A DNA stretch of 64,000 nucleotides, taken from assembly GCF_000183545.2 (NCBI RefSeq), contig NZ_JH976535.1, positions 634,840 through 698,839 of the forward strand. The letters run 5' to 3'. Source of the DNA: Thermaerobacter subterraneus DSM 13965 (lineage in GTDB: Bacteria; Bacillota; Sulfobacillia; Thermaerobacterales; Thermaerobacteraceae). The notes under the pieces are model-generated. The model was given only the letters and a program-made list of their open reading frames with translations, made no database searches and had not been told where the DNA came from. A program made the translations under genes and the position numbers. Positions 8,554-17,481 of this stretch are shown piece by piece (the stretch's first letter is position 1; each line of letters opens with the position of its first letter).

Positions 8554-9393
8554 GTGCCTGACACACCGACCGCGACCGCGGGGCCACGGATCACCGTGGC
8601 GCTACTTCCCACCTTACACCGGCTACACCTGGAGCCGGCCTTTGCCCATTACGACTTCACGGTGATCCGTCGCATCATCCTTGCGTTCGGGCCGGATGCC
8701 ATCTGTGGCGAGGTGCGGCCCATCGACTGGCAACGGACCGCGGGCGGCACGCGCCCCGGTTACTGCGGGCCTGTGGAGTACCGGCAGCTCATCTTGCCCC
8801 TGTGCCGTGAGAGGGGAATCCCTTTTCACCCCGTCGATGATTACCCCGACGAACCGGACGCCGGTTCGGGCGAACGAGCCGGCCCGGCGGACCCTGGTGA
8901 TCCGAAGCCGGAGCCGCGGCCGGTGGGCGGCGGGGGCATGCCCTTGGCCTCTGTGGCCGGCCCGCCGGTGCCGGCGGCCTGGCAGACCGCCGCGGAGGCG
9001 ACGTGGCAGGACGTGACCCAAACCTTTCTCCAGTGGATCGGGCGCCGCGAGCTGGGGCTGCGGGCCATCTTTGATCAGGGGGTGATGGACCTTATCCGGG
9101 CCAAGCACCGGCTACAACTCCAGCTGGACGCCACGGAAGAGATTCGTACCTGGTCAGTGCGGAACCTCCGCATGGCGGCAAACATCCTGGACGCTTGCGC
9201 TTCCGTGCTTCGTGCCGGCACCCATGCCGGCACCCGCCACCTGCGGCGGCGGGTGCTGGTGACCGTCGGGTTGGAGCACGTGCCTGTCCTATGGGATCTC
9301 CTGCAAGCCGGTGGCGCCGTGGACCTCTGGCCGGTGGACTGGCCGCTCCACCTGGTCCAAGACCGGCTGGAGCGGCCGCACCGGAATCAGTGA
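8554..9393 (+). CDS. Conserved-looking hypothetical protein
   Basis: A 279-residue protein starting at a GTG preceded by GGAGGTGGCACC. No signal peptide or membrane segment is seen, so it is likely cytoplasmic. The N-terminal third (VALLPTLHRLHLEPAF; ILAFGPDAICGEVRPIDW) loosely recalls the start of TraB/EreA-like proteins, where a Glu follows a buried strand, but the match is too weak for a call. A Pro/Gly-rich insert of about 30 residues follows around residue 110. The C-terminal part (QTFLQWIGRRELGLRAIFDQGVMDLIR; later VLVTVGLEHVPVLWDLL) is helical with one clear hydrophobic strand. The last bases overlap the end of the opposing gene by 7 bp. Function unknown. Confidence 0.6.
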   Translation: MPDTPTATAGPRITVALLPTLHRLHLEPAFAHYDFTVIRRIILAFGPDAICGEVRPIDWQRTAGGTRPGYCGPVEYRQLILPLCRERGIPFHPVDDYPDEPDAGSGERAGPADPGDPKPEPRPVGGGGMPLASVAGPPVPAAWQTAAEATWQDVTQTFLQWIGRRELGLRAIFDQGVMDLIRAKHRLQLQLDATEEIRTWSVRNLRMAANILDACASVLRAGTHAGTRHLRRRVLVTVGLEHVPVLWDLLQAGGAVDLWPVDWPLHLVQDRLERPHRNQ

Positions 9394-10217
9394 AACACGG
9401 CGACCAGGGCCGCCCACCAACGCCTGAGGGCCGTGAGCAAAGCCGCCCACCACCCGCCGGGCCGGACGGGGGCGCCGCCGGCACCGGCGTCCCGTTCTGC
9501 CCCGCCGTCCGCCACGGTAGCGGCCGGCGAGGGAGCCGGAGTCACGGCCGGGCCGCCCTCGGCACCCAGGAGCTGCACGGGCTCGGCCTCCACCACGACG
9601 ATGGCTTCCGCCCCGGGGAGATGCCGAACGGCGGCCTGCGCTTGTTCCAGGTCGCTGGCGACGCCCAGGCGGACCCGGTTGGTCCGCACGTCGACCCCGC
9701 TCCAGACCACCTGGACTCCCTGCTCCTGCAGCCGGGGCATGGCCTGGGTCAGCGTCCCCTGGATCCGCTCGAGTTCAGCCAGGGTGTATCGGCCCTCGAC
9801 GAACCGCAGCGGCTTGCCGCCCAGGCGCTGGCGAAGGGCCTCCTCGCCGCCGGCCCCCAGGGGTCGGGTGACCACCACAACAACGGTGAACTGGCCATTG
9901 CCGGCATCCTGCAGGTAGAGGCCGCCGAACCGGTCGGCGAACCGCTGGCGCAAGTACGCCTCAGCCGCCTGCACGTCGTCGGGGGCCACCAAGTGGGATA
10001 CGGGCTCGTCGGGGGAACCGGCCCGCTGCGGGGAGGCCTGCTCGGGCGACTTGCCCTGATCCGCTCCACCGGTGGACGCATGGGCGAGGCCGCTGGGCAG
10101 TCCCAACAACACCGCCGCCAACACCATCAGCCAGCCCAGGAGCCACCCAGCCTTACGGCACCTTACGGCCGGCCGGCCAGCGATCCGGGCAACAGGGCGG
10201 CTGTAACCCGGTCCCAC
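9387..10217 (-). CDS. Secreted hypothetical protein
   Basis: About 276 residues. After a basic stretch there is a hydrophobic signal sequence (WLLGWLMVLAAVLLGL) ending near AHA-S, then an acidic, Pro/Gln-rich linker. The core (about residues 75-205) has FADRFGGLYLQDAGNGQFTVVVVV, a segment rich in alternating hydrophobics, and VDVRTNRVRLGVASDLEQAQ. This pattern is reminiscent of actinobacterial/Bacillota secreted proteins and streptogrisin-type pro-regions, but no protease domain is attached and the similarity is only an impression. The tail ends in a Trp-rich amphipathic segment. The start is uncertain: GTG at 10217, or TTG at 10226 with a better-spaced GGGAG. Confidence 0.55.
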   Translation of the reverse strand: MGPGYSRPVARIAGRPAVRCRKAGWLLGWLMVLAAVLLGLPSGLAHASTGGADQGKSPEQASPQRAGSPDEPVSHLVAPDDVQAAEAYLRQRFADRFGGLYLQDAGNGQFTVVVVVTRPLGAGGEEALRQRLGGKPLRFVEGRYTLAELERIQGTLTQAMPRLQEQGVQVVWSGVDVRTNRVRLGVASDLEQAQAAVRHLPGAEAIVVVEAEPVQLLGAEGGPAVTPAPSPAATVADGGAERDAGAGGAPVRPGGWWAALLTALRRWWAALVAVFH

Positions 10218-10661
10218 GGTGCACAAAACGGCTGCTCCCTCTGGGATGCGGGCGGGCCGGCGCCTGGTGTGGCGTCCGCTGCGGCCGGCGACCTTGACCC
10301 CCGAGGTGCGTTGTTCAGGTAGCAAAAGCAGGCCCGACTCGGGCAGTTGCAACAGGATCACCCCCGGGCTTGTGCTGGACGGTGCACGCAGGGCCCAGGA
10401 GCCACCGGCCGGCGGGCGCCGGGCGGTGGCCCTGGCCGCCTCCCTGCCAACCTTGCCGGGTGCACCGTCGCCCCTTGGACGCCGCCCCGACCCGCCCGGT
10501 TCCCCGCCGGCGACCCGGCAGGAGGTCGGCCCTCCCGTCGGGTACGAATGAGAGGGACGCAGCAGGAACGGCAAGGGGACCGTGAGGGGTGACACGCCCG
10601 GCATGTACAGGGAAATCCAACCCCTCGGCCGGACCCCCACCAGATCAAAAGGGGTGGCGTC
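10218..10661. other. Intergenic region upstream of prpC
   Basis: About 440 bases of GC-rich sequence between the divergent secreted-protein gene and prpC. The only plain element is AAGGGGTGG just ahead of prpC as its ribosome site. I see no riboswitch, no well-spaced promoter and no RNA gene. Confidence 0.3.
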
Positions 10662-11780
10662 ATGGAGAACCAGGAGTATCGCCCCGGTCTTGAGGGCGTG
10701 ATCGCCGCCGAGACCCGCATCTCCTACCTGGACGTGGAGAACGAGGAGATCGTGGTCCGCGGTTACAACCTGCTCGACCTCATCACCCAGAAGACCTACG
10801 TGGACGTGCTGGGCCTGCTGATCCACGAGCGGCTGCCCGGCGACCAAGAGCGCCAGGAGCTGGAGCGGCAGCTCCTGGCCGCCGAGGTTCCCCAGGCCGT
10901 GTGGGAGATCCTCGCCAAGTTGCCGGCGTCGATGCACGCCATGGACCGGCTGCGCACCGCCGTCTCGGCCCTGGCCGGGTTCGACCCCGAGGCGGACTCG
11001 CCGGACCCCGAGGCGGAGCGGGCCAAGGGCGTGCGGCTGGTGGGCCAGGTCTCGACCATCGTCGCCAACCTGACCCGGATCGCCCGGGGCGGGGAGCCGG
11101 TCCTTCCCGACCCCCAGCTGGGCTTCGCCGAGAACTTCGTGTACATGATCACGGGCCGGCGGCCGGACCCGGCCGGCGCCCGGGCCTTCGACCAGGCCCT
11201 GATCGCCTACAGCGAGCACGAGATGCCCAATTCGACCTTTACGGCCCGGATCATCGCCTCGACCCTGTCCGACGTGTACGGCGCCCTGACCGGGGCGGTG
11301 GCGTCCTTGAAGGGTCCCCTGCACGGCGGGGCCAATGAGGCCGTGGCCCACATGATGCTGGAAGCGGGGGACGTGGAGGGCCTCGACCGGCTGATCCGCG
11401 AGAAGCTGGCCCGCAAGGAGCGCATCATGGGCTTCGGGCACCGGGTCTACATGCGCAAGTTCGACCCGCGGGCCTGGATCCTCAAGCAGACCCTGGCCCG
11501 GCTGGTGGACGAACGCGGCGACGAGGAAGGGCGCCGCTGGGTGGCCATGTGCCAGCGGGGCGAGGACATCATGCGGGAGGAGAAGGGCCTCTATCCGAAC
11601 CTGGACTACTACGCCGCGCCGATCTACTACGTGCTCGGCATCCCCATCGAGCTGTACACGCCCATCTTCTTCGCCGCGCGGACGGCGGGCCTGGTGGCCC
11701 ACGTGGTGGAGCAGCACGCGGAGAACCGGCTCTTCCGGCCGCGGGTACGCTATCTGGGGCCGCGGGGGCTCAAGGCCTGA
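10662..11780 (+). CDS. prpC: 2-methylcitrate synthase / citrate synthase
   Basis: A 372-residue citrate-synthase-fold enzyme. Catalytic histidines are visible at His221 (SLKGPLHGGANEA) and His260 (IMGFGHRVY), and the Arg-rich end (LFRPRVRYLGPRG) is typical. The length matches the short Gram-positive-type enzymes. It is followed on the same strand by prpD and prpB homologues, so the likely job is to condense propionyl-CoA with oxaloacetate in the methylcitrate cycle; enzymes of this family often also make citrate. The ATG follows AGGGGTGGCGTC. I cannot exclude that it is the main citrate synthase of the cell. Confidence 0.88.
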   Translation: MENQEYRPGLEGVIAAETRISYLDVENEEIVVRGYNLLDLITQKTYVDVLGLLIHERLPGDQERQELERQLLAAEVPQAVWEILAKLPASMHAMDRLRTAVSALAGFDPEADSPDPEAERAKGVRLVGQVSTIVANLTRIARGGEPVLPDPQLGFAENFVYMITGRRPDPAGARAFDQALIAYSEHEMPNSTFTARIIASTLSDVYGALTGAVASLKGPLHGGANEAVAHMMLEAGDVEGLDRLIREKLARKERIMGFGHRVYMRKFDPRAWILKQTLARLVDERGDEEGRRWVAMCQRGEDIMREEKGLYPNLDYYAAPIYYVLGIPIELYTPIFFAARTAGLVAHVVEQHAENRLFRPRVRYLGPRGLKA

Positions 11781-11976
11781 GCGGTCGTGGCCATTCCGCG
11801 GCGGACCGCCATGGCGGCGCCTGTGGCGGCGATGCGCCATGGGTGCCCCGGGCATGGCGACGGCCGTGAAGGCGATGGCGAGAGCCGCCAAGGCGATACC
11901 GGCGACGGTTGAATGCCGTGGCGATGGCAGCTGAATCCCGCGGCGATCATCGCAGGGGAGGTCGCAGGACGGCACC

Positions 11977-13443
11977 ATGGCAAGCCACGACGCAAGCGCC
12001 CCGGCCGGCGGGGCCACGAAACCCCAGGAACCGGACCGGGTCCTGGTGGAGATCGCCGACTATGTGCTGAACCAGGCCATCGACAGCGAGCTGGCCTACC
12101 GCACCGCCCGCTGGGTGCTGATGGACTCCCTGGCGGCGGCCTTCTACGCCCTGGCCTATCCCGAGTGCACCAAGCTGCTGGGCCCCACGGTGCCGGGCAC
12201 CATCGTGCCCCATGGGGTCAAGGTGCCGGGCACGCCCTACGTGCTGGATCCCGTGGAGGGCGCCTTCAACATCACCGCCCTGATCCGCTGGCTGGACTAC
12301 AACGACACCTTCCTGGCCAAGGAGTGGGGGCACCCGTCGGACAACCTGGGCGCCATCCTGGCGGTGGCGGATCACGTCAGCCGGGTGCGGCGCAGCCGCG
12401 GCGAGGCGCCCTACACCGTCCGCGACGTGCTGACCATGGCCATCAAGGCCCACGAGATCCAGGGCGTGCTCTCGCTGGAGAACAGCCTCAACCGCTTCGG
12501 CTTCGACCACGTGCACTTCGTCAAGGTGGCGTCGGCGGCGGTGGCCACCGCCCTGTGGGGCGGCGGGCGCGACGAGGTGGTCAACGCCCTCTCCAACGCC
12601 TGGATCGACGGGGCCGCCCTGCGCACCTACCGCCACTTCCCCAACACGGGCTCCCGCAAGTCCTGGGCGGCAGCCGATGCGGTGAGCCGGGCCGTGCGGC
12701 TGGCGCTCTTCGCCGTCAAGGGCGAGATGGGCTACCCCACCGCCCTGAGCGCCCCCCGCTGGGGCTTCGAAGACGTGGTCTTCCGGGGCGAGAAGGTGGT
12801 CCTGGCGCGGCCCCTGGGGTCCTACGTGATGGAGAACGTGCTCTTCAAGATCGCCTACCCGGCCGAGTTCCACGGGCAGACGGCGGTGGAGGCGGGCCTG
12901 CGCCTGCACCCCCAGGTCAAGGACCGGCTGGACGAGATCGAGCGCATCGTCATCGAGACCCAGGAATCGGCCGTCCGCATCATCGACAAGAAGGGCCCGC
13001 TGACGAACCCGGCCGACCGCGACCACTCCCTGCAGTACATGACCGCCGTGGCCCTGATCTACGGCGAGCTGACCTACCAGCACTACGAGGAGCCCATCGC
13101 CTCCGACCCCCGCATCGACGCCCTGCGGGAGAAGATGGTGGTGGTGGAGAACGAGCGGTACAGCCGCGACTACCTGGACCCCGAGAAGCGGTCCATCGCC
13201 AACGCCGTGCAGGTGTTCTTCCGCGACGGTACCGCCACCGAAAAGGTGGAGGTGGAGTACCCCCTGGGCCACCGGCGCCGGCGGGACGAAGCCCTGCCGC
13301 GGCTGCACGAGAAGGTGCGGGGCGCCTTGCGGGAGGTCTTCCCGGCCAAGCGGGCGGAGCGGCTGTTCCACCTGCTGGCCGAAGACCCCGCCCTGCCGGA
13401 GATGCCCGTGGACCGCTTCATGGACGAGCTGCACCGGCCCTGA
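11977..13443 (+). CDS. prpD: 2-methylcitrate dehydratase (MmgE/PrpD family)
   Basis: Full-length (488 residues) MmgE/PrpD protein, which dehydrates 2-methylcitrate to 2-methyl-cis-aconitate. Family blocks are clear: [12 protein letters not shown] near residue 50, [24 protein letters not shown] (about 107-130, the active-site region), [24 protein letters not shown], the basic [10 protein letters not shown] segment, [16 protein letters not shown] and HYEEP. It sits about 200 bases after prpC and 190 before prpB on the same strand, consistent with one propionate-degradation unit. The ATG at 11977 has GGGGAGG about 15 bases upstream, a somewhat long spacing. Confidence 0.92.
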   Translation: MASHDASAPAGGATKPQEPDRVLVEIADYVLNQAIDSELAYRTARWVLMDSLAAAFYALAYPECTKLLGPTVPGTIVPHGVKVPGTPYVLDPVEGAFNITALIRWLDYNDTFLAKEWGHPSDNLGAILAVADHVSRVRRSRGEAPYTVRDVLTMAIKAHEIQGVLSLENSLNRFGFDHVHFVKVASAAVATALWGGGRDEVVNALSNAWIDGAALRTYRHFPNTGSRKSWAAADAVSRAVRLALFAVKGEMGYPTALSAPRWGFEDVVFRGEKVVLARPLGSYVMENVLFKIAYPAEFHGQTAVEAGLRLHPQVKDRLDEIERIVIETQESAVRIIDKKGPLTNPADRDHSLQYMTAVALIYGELTYQHYEEPIASDPRIDALREKMVVVENERYSRDYLDPEKRSIANAVQVFFRDGTATEKVEVEYPLGHRRRRDEALPRLHEKVRGALREVFPAKRAERLFHLLAEDPALPEMPVDRFMDELHRP

Positions 13444-13630
13444 AGGCCCGGGAGGCCGGCGCCTGTGGCACCTTTGGCGCCTTGGGCGCCGTTCGGGGAC
13501 GGCGGATTCCCCGGCCCTCCGGCGCAAGGTGGGCCGGCCAGGGACGGCTACGGCCCGTCCGGGACGAACCGACCCGCCCGGGCGGGCCGGTCCGTCCCGT
13601 GAGCCCGGGAGGTTGTGAGGAGGGATTCCC

Positions 13631-14560
13631 ATGGCCTGGTTGCTGCAGAAGGAAACGCCCCAGCCCGAGCTGGCCGAGCGTTTCCGCCAGCTGGTGCGGA
13701 AGGGGCCGGTTGTGCTGCCGGGCGCCCACGATGCCATGGCCGCGCTCCTGGCCCGGCGCGCCGGGTTCGAGGCGGTCTACCTGTCCGGGGCCGCCTATAC
13801 CGCCAGCCGCGGCCTGCCCGACCTGGGCCTGGTCACCAGCCAGGAGGTGGCCGACCGGGCCCGGGACATCGTCCGCGCCGCGGACCTGCCGCTGATCGTG
13901 GACATCGACACGGGCTTCGGCGGGGTGCTGAACGTAGCCCGCACGGGCCGGGAGATGGTGGAGGCGCGGGTGGCGGGGGTCCAGATCGAAGACCAGGAGA
14001 TGCCCAAGAAGTGCGGCCACCTGAGCGGCAAGAGCCTGGTCACGGCCGACGAGATGGTGCAGAAGATCCGGGCCCTCAAGGAGACGGCGCCGTCCCTTTA
14101 CGTCATCGCCCGCACCGACGCCCACGGGGTGGAGGGGCTGGAAGCCGCCATCGCCCGGGCCCGGCGCTACGTGGAGGCCGGGGCCGATGCCATCTTCCCC
14201 GAGGCCCTGACCACCGAGGAGGAATTCCGCGCCGTGCGGGAGGCGCTGCCCGGCGTGCCGCTCCTGGCCAACCTGACGGAGTTCGGCAAGACTCCGTATT
14301 ACAGCGCGGCGGATCTGGCGGCGTGGGGCTACGACATCATTCTCTTCCCGGTCTCTTCCCTGCGGGTGGCGGCGCGGGCCGTGGAGCGGCTGTACCGGCA
14401 CCTGCGGCAGGCCGGTTCGACCCGCGAGCTCCTGGGTGAGATGCAGGACCGGGCCGGGCTCTACGAGACCATCCGCTACTTCGGCTACGAGGAGCTGGAC
14501 AAGACCATCGCCCGGTCGAGCCTGCCGCCGCTGGCCCGGCAACGGGAGGGCGACGCCTGA
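13631..14560 (+). CDS. prpB: 2-methylisocitrate lyase
   Basis: 309-residue member of the isocitrate lyase/PEP mutase family. It carries the diagnostic catalytic loop KKCGH at residues 126-130 and the metal-binding DIDTGFGG and QIEDQEMPKK segments. It would split 2-methylisocitrate into pyruvate and succinate, completing the methylcitrate route that begins with prpC and prpD just upstream. The ATG follows GTGAGGAGGGATTCCC, a strong ribosome site. No separate aconitase gene for the isomerisation step is seen here, so a housekeeping aconitase elsewhere would be needed. Confidence 0.92.
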   Translation: MAWLLQKETPQPELAERFRQLVRKGPVVLPGAHDAMAALLARRAGFEAVYLSGAAYTASRGLPDLGLVTSQEVADRARDIVRAADLPLIVDIDTGFGGVLNVARTGREMVEARVAGVQIEDQEMPKKCGHLSGKSLVTADEMVQKIRALKETAPSLYVIARTDAHGVEGLEAAIARARRYVEAGADAIFPEALTTEEEFRAVREALPGVPLLANLTEFGKTPYYSAADLAAWGYDIILFPVSSLRVAARAVERLYRHLRQAGSTRELLGEMQDRAGLYETIRYFGYEELDKTIARSSLPPLARQREGDA

Positions 14561-14577
14561 ACCTGGCGCCGGTGGAA

Positions 14578-14639
14578 CCCGGCGCACCCCGGGGACCCGG
14601 CGGCCCCAGCCCGGCGCACCCCGGGGCCCGCCGGCCCCA
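14578..14639. repeat. Two tandem copies of a ~31-bp GC-rich unit
   Basis: The stretch CCCGGCGCACCCCGGGG occurs twice, 31-32 bases apart, each followed by a similar GGCGGCCCCA or GCCGGCCCCA block. It fills the gap between the convergent prpB and the MNT gene. It may simply be a slipped duplication or a bidirectional terminator region. Confidence 0.5.
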
Positions 14640-14655
14640 TAGCAGGCCGATCCCT

Positions 14656-15003
14656 TCAGCTGTCGAACAGCACGATCCCGTCCCGGGTCATCCGCTCCAG
14701 CACGGCGGCGACGGCCTGCGCCTCGGAGACGCTGTAGACATGGGGCTCGAGGGCCCGCAGCGGGATGGCCCGCCGTACCCGCTGGAAGGCGTCGGCCACC
14801 GGAGGGGCGTGGTAGACCACCAGCAAGTCGATGTCGCTGCGGGCCGTAAACCGCCCCCGGGCATAGGACCCGAAGAGGACCACCCGCTGGAGCGGCAGTT
14901 GCTGCGCCAGCCGGGGAAGGCTGTCCCTGATGCGCTGTACGACCTCCTCAAGGCTCAGAGACGGAAAGGTAACGCGCACAGAATTCCAGGATGACCCGTG
15001 CAT
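14656..15003 (-). CDS. mntA: MNT-type nucleotidyltransferase (putative antitoxin of HEPN/MNT pair)
   Basis: 115 residues from the ATG at 15003, which is preceded on the minus strand by AGGAGGATGCTGGATC. The minimal nucleotidyltransferase signature is intact: G45-S46 in LFGSYARG, then D57 and D59 in ARSDIDLLV. Partner antitoxins of this family neutralise HEPN RNases, in characterised cases by AMPylating a tyrosine. The reading frame starts 56 bases inside the end of the HEPN gene, an unusually long overlap, though a downstream GTG at 14979 would shorten it. Gene order toxin-first, antitoxin-second matches known HepT-MntA pairs. Toxin-antitoxin activity is inferred from family and context. Confidence 0.8.
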   Translation of the reverse strand: MHGSSWNSVRVTFPSLSLEEVVQRIRDSLPRLAQQLPLQRVVLFGSYARGRFTARSDIDLLVVYHAPPVADAFQRVRRAIPLRALEPHVYSVSEAQAVAAVLERMTRDGIVLFDS

Positions 15004-15355
15004 GATCCAGCATCCTCCTGGCTTCGGAAGCCGTGTAGAGTCGCCTCGGCGCTCCAACAGGATGAGCATCAGGGTACCGGGTGGGAATATGCGCCTTATC
15101 GAGCTCGAGGGCCCGATCCCGAAGGTCGTCGGGTACGGCAACCTGCTCCGCCAGCGCCTCGAGGAGGGCATAGACCGAATGTCCCCAGGCCTCGCCCCCG
15201 AATCGCTGGCAGACAGCCTTTACGGCCTTCTCGGCAGCCTGTTGGGCTGAGAAGCAGGCCCAGTTATAAAAGCCGCGTTCCAGGTCGCTTTCCGCATGGG
15301 CAAGGTCTCCAAGAGCCTCGTCCCACCAGTCCTGGCTCCGGTCCAAACTTCTCAC
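14948..15355 (-). CDS. hepT: HEPN-domain protein (putative HepT-like toxin)
   Basis: About 135 residues, almost entirely one HEPN helical bundle (WWDEALGDLAHAESDLERGFYNWACFSAQQAAEKAVKAV; HSVYALLEAL; LDKAHIPTRYPDA). This is the PF05168-type HEPN found beside MNT nucleotidyltransferases. Active HEPN RNases use an R-x4-6-H motif, and no perfect version is visible here, so RNase activity is uncertain. I used the GTG at 15355 because homologous domains start close to it. The in-frame GTG at 15406 adds 17 residues and neither start has a strong SD. The pair faces away from the sugar ABC operon. Confidence 0.75.
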   Translation of the reverse strand: MRSLDRSQDWWDEALGDLAHAESDLERGFYNWACFSAQQAAEKAVKAVCQRFGGEAWGHSVYALLEALAEQVAVPDDLRDRALELDKAHIPTRYPDAHPVGAPRRLYTASEARRMLDHARVILEFCARYLSVSEP

Positions 15356-15526
15356 CTCGTTGCGGCGGCTACTCTCATGATGCCACGGCCCCCGCTCCTT
15401 GGGCACTCCGCTTTACACTGCGGTTCGCCCGGCTCTGACGTGGGCGGCATGGGGCCCGCCCATGTCCAACCGGGGAATTCCAGAGATGGATGGTGCGGCC
15501 GGATAAATGGCTTCATATGCCGTAAC

Positions 15527-15556
15527 TTGACATCGATCACAAGCCAGGGCTATATT
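15527..15556 (+). promoter_or_regulatory. Near-consensus promoter for the sugar ABC operon
   Basis: A perfect TTGACA (15527-15532), an 18-base spacer and TATATT (15551-15556). It lies in a locally AT-rich patch, and the first large downstream gene on this strand is the solute-binding protein at 15970, giving a leader of about 410 nucleotides. Confidence 0.65.
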
Positions 15557-15585
15557 CCAATTGCTTGTTAGCACTCGTTGCTGCA

Positions 15586-15602
15586 GCCTGCTAATAGCAG
15601 GC
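15586..15602. promoter_or_regulatory. Operator-like palindrome downstream of promoter
   Basis: GCCTGCTAATAGCAGGC has perfect 8-base arms around a single central A, too tight to fold as a hairpin and therefore more like a dimeric repressor site. It lies about 30 bases past the -10 element, where binding would block transcription. LacI- or GntR-type sugar regulators use sites of this shape. No regulator gene is adjacent. Confidence 0.45.
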
Positions 15603-15806
15603 GGCCCCGGTACGGCGCCATGCGGGGCAACCTTCGCCATCCTTCCAGCACTGTTCACGTTCAGAAAAGCGACCAGCACAAACGGGTGAGGAACAGGCGG
15701 GTAAGACCGCGGTGACGGCGCTTGTGGTGCGGCGGGGCGGCGGCACTGCGGGAAGGCGATGCCCCTGCCAGGGGCGCCTCCGGGCTCCCCGGGAGGAGGT
15801 GCCGCC

Positions 15807-15962
15807 ATGAGGGGGCGGAACCGCCCCAGACCGGCCGCGTGCCCGGGCGGTCAAGCCGGGGTGAGGCGGTGGGACTGGGGCCTGGCCCTTACCCTGCGGG
15901 ATGCCGCTCCCCCGCGAGCCGTCAGCAGGAGTCCGCGGCGAGCGACGAGCAAGGGGAGGTGA
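15807..15962 (+). CDS. Possible short leader ORF (51 aa)
   Basis: An ATG preceded by GGGAGGAGGTGCCGCC, an excellent ribosome site, opens a 51-codon frame ending at 15962, only 8 bases before the GTG of the solute-binding protein and overlapping that gene's own SD. The product would be Arg/Pro/Gly rich with no recognisable domain. It could be a translationally coupling leader peptide, or the SD match may be chance in a purine-rich stretch. Confidence 0.3.
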   Translation: MRGRNRPRPAACPGGQAGVRRWDWGLALTLRDAAPPRAVSRSPRRATSKGR

Positions 15963-15969
15963 CCGTCCT

Positions 15970-17481
15970 GTGCGTGCTGGCTGGTGGAACCGTTGTCTGG
16001 AACGCCGGAGCGGTAGCGAGCGGAGGCCTGGCTTAGAGGGTGGCCCGCGGCGTCAGGGGCGCCAGGACCGCAACCGGTCGGGTGCCCGGCTGCTGGCGGC
16101 CCTGCTGGCCCTCAGCCTGGTGCTGCTGGCCGGATGCGGCAGCGGGGGAAGCTCTCCGGGCGCGGCGGGCGGCGGTACGGGCGAGGCCGGTTCGTCCGGA
16201 GAGCAGGGCATCCAGACCGTCACCCTGCGCGCCATGACCATCGGCAAGCCCACCGAGCACTGGCGGTTTGACAACCTCAGGGAAGCCGTGGACCGGCTGA
16301 ACGAGAAGCTGGAGCAGGAGGGCGCCAGCGTTCGCGTCCAGCTGGAAGGCACCCACGAGGACCGGCCCTGGGACGAGTACAAGCAGCGCTTCATCCTGGC
16401 GGCCGAGGCCGGGAAGGCGCCGGACATCATCCTCAGCGGCCACGAGGACGTGGCGCCGTGGGCCGCGGCCGGGCACATCATCCCGCTGGACGAGTACGTC
16501 AAGGATAGCCCGGTGTACCAGGACGTGTTCCCGACGCTGTGGGAGTCGGTGACCCTGGACGGGAAGATCTGGGGCATCCCGCAGGATACCGAGGCGCGGC
16601 CCCTCTACTTCTGGAAGTCGCATCTGAAGCAGCTGGGCTGGTCCGACGAGCAGATCGCCCGGTTGCCGGAACAGATCGAGAAGGGCGAGTTTACCCTGGA
16701 TGACCTGCTCACCGTGGCCCGGCAGCTTCAGGACCGGGGCATCGTGCCGGCGGGGCAGGGCTTCTGGACGCGGCCGCAGCCGGGTGTGGACTTCTACATG
16801 TTCTACCTGGCCTACGGCGGCCAGATGCAGGATCCCGCCACGGGCAAGCTGGTGCTGGACAAGGCGGCGCTCCTGAAGGAATACCGGTTCTTCGCCCGGG
16901 CGCGGGAGCTGGGCGTGCTCAAGCCGTCGCTGCTGGGGACCGACTGGTCCATCTGGCACCGGACGGTGACCGGCAAGCAGGTGGGCTTCTGGGTCGGCGG
17001 CTCCTGGCAGGTGGCCGAATGGCAGGACCAGTACGGCCTGAGCGACGCCGACGTCCAGGATCTGGGCTACGCGCTGCTGCCGGCGGGCGAGCAGGGCAAG
17101 CCGGGGGTCACCCTCTCGCACCCGCTGGTGTACATGGTGACGAAGTACTCGCAGCACCCCGAGCTGGCGGCGCGGCTGATCCTCGAGGCGACGAATCCCG
17201 AGTTCAACACGCGCCACGCGGTGGAGAGCAACCACCTGGCGATCATGAAGTCGCAGCTGGACCAGCCGGCGTACCAGGAGAACCGGCTGCTGGGTGACCT
17301 CGCGTACATGGTCGAGCACGCCGGGTTCGTCCCGCTGCACGAGCAGTTCGGCAACTACGACCAGGCCATCTACCGCGGCCTGTCGGCGGTGGTGGCCGGG
17401 CAGATGACGCCCGAACAGGCCGTCGACACGGTGGTCCGGCAGCTGCAGTCGCAGCTCCGGGACGAGGTGATCATCCGGTGA
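15970..17481 (+). CDS. Sugar-type ABC transporter solute-binding lipoprotein
   Basis: 503 residues from the GTG at 15970, which follows GGGGAGGTGACCGTCCT. A signal peptide ends in the lipobox LAGC with acylated Cys56, then a Gly/Ser-rich tether. The rest has the family 1 extracellular solute-binding fold (EDRPWDEYKQRFILAAEAGKAPDI; APWAAAGHIIPLDEYV; GKIWGIPQDTEARPLYF; FWVGGSWQVAEW). It is the binding component of the importer encoded by the next three genes. The substrate, probably a carbohydrate, cannot be read from sequence. The tether and mature part each contain a GGACGAACC motif (16189, 17324). The stop overlaps the start of the first permease. Confidence 0.92.
   Translation: MRAGWWNRCLERRSGSERRPGLEGGPRRQGRQDRNRSGARLLAALLALSLVLLAGCGSGGSSPGAAGGGTGEAGSSGEQGIQTVTLRAMTIGKPTEHWRFDNLREAVDRLNEKLEQEGASVRVQLEGTHEDRPWDEYKQRFILAAEAGKAPDIILSGHEDVAPWAAAGHIIPLDEYVKDSPVYQDVFPTLWESVTLDGKIWGIPQDTEARPLYFWKSHLKQLGWSDEQIARLPEQIEKGEFTLDDLLTVARQLQDRGIVPAGQGFWTRPQPGVDFYMFYLAYGGQMQDPATGKLVLDKAALLKEYRFFARARELGVLKPSLLGTDWSIWHRTVTGKQVGFWVGGSWQVAEWQDQYGLSDADVQDLGYALLPAGEQGKPGVTLSHPLVYMVTKYSQHPELAARLILEATNPEFNTRHAVESNHLAIMKSQLDQPAYQENRLLGDLAYMVEHAGFVPLHEQFGNYDQAIYRGLSAVVAGQMTPEQAVDTVVRQLQSQLRDEVIIR

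Noticed and set aside
9387-12017. An 876-residue minus-strand frame
   Set aside because: Most of it lies antisense to prpC and is open only because GC-rich DNA lacks stop codons. Only the end (to about 10217) reads like a real secreted protein.
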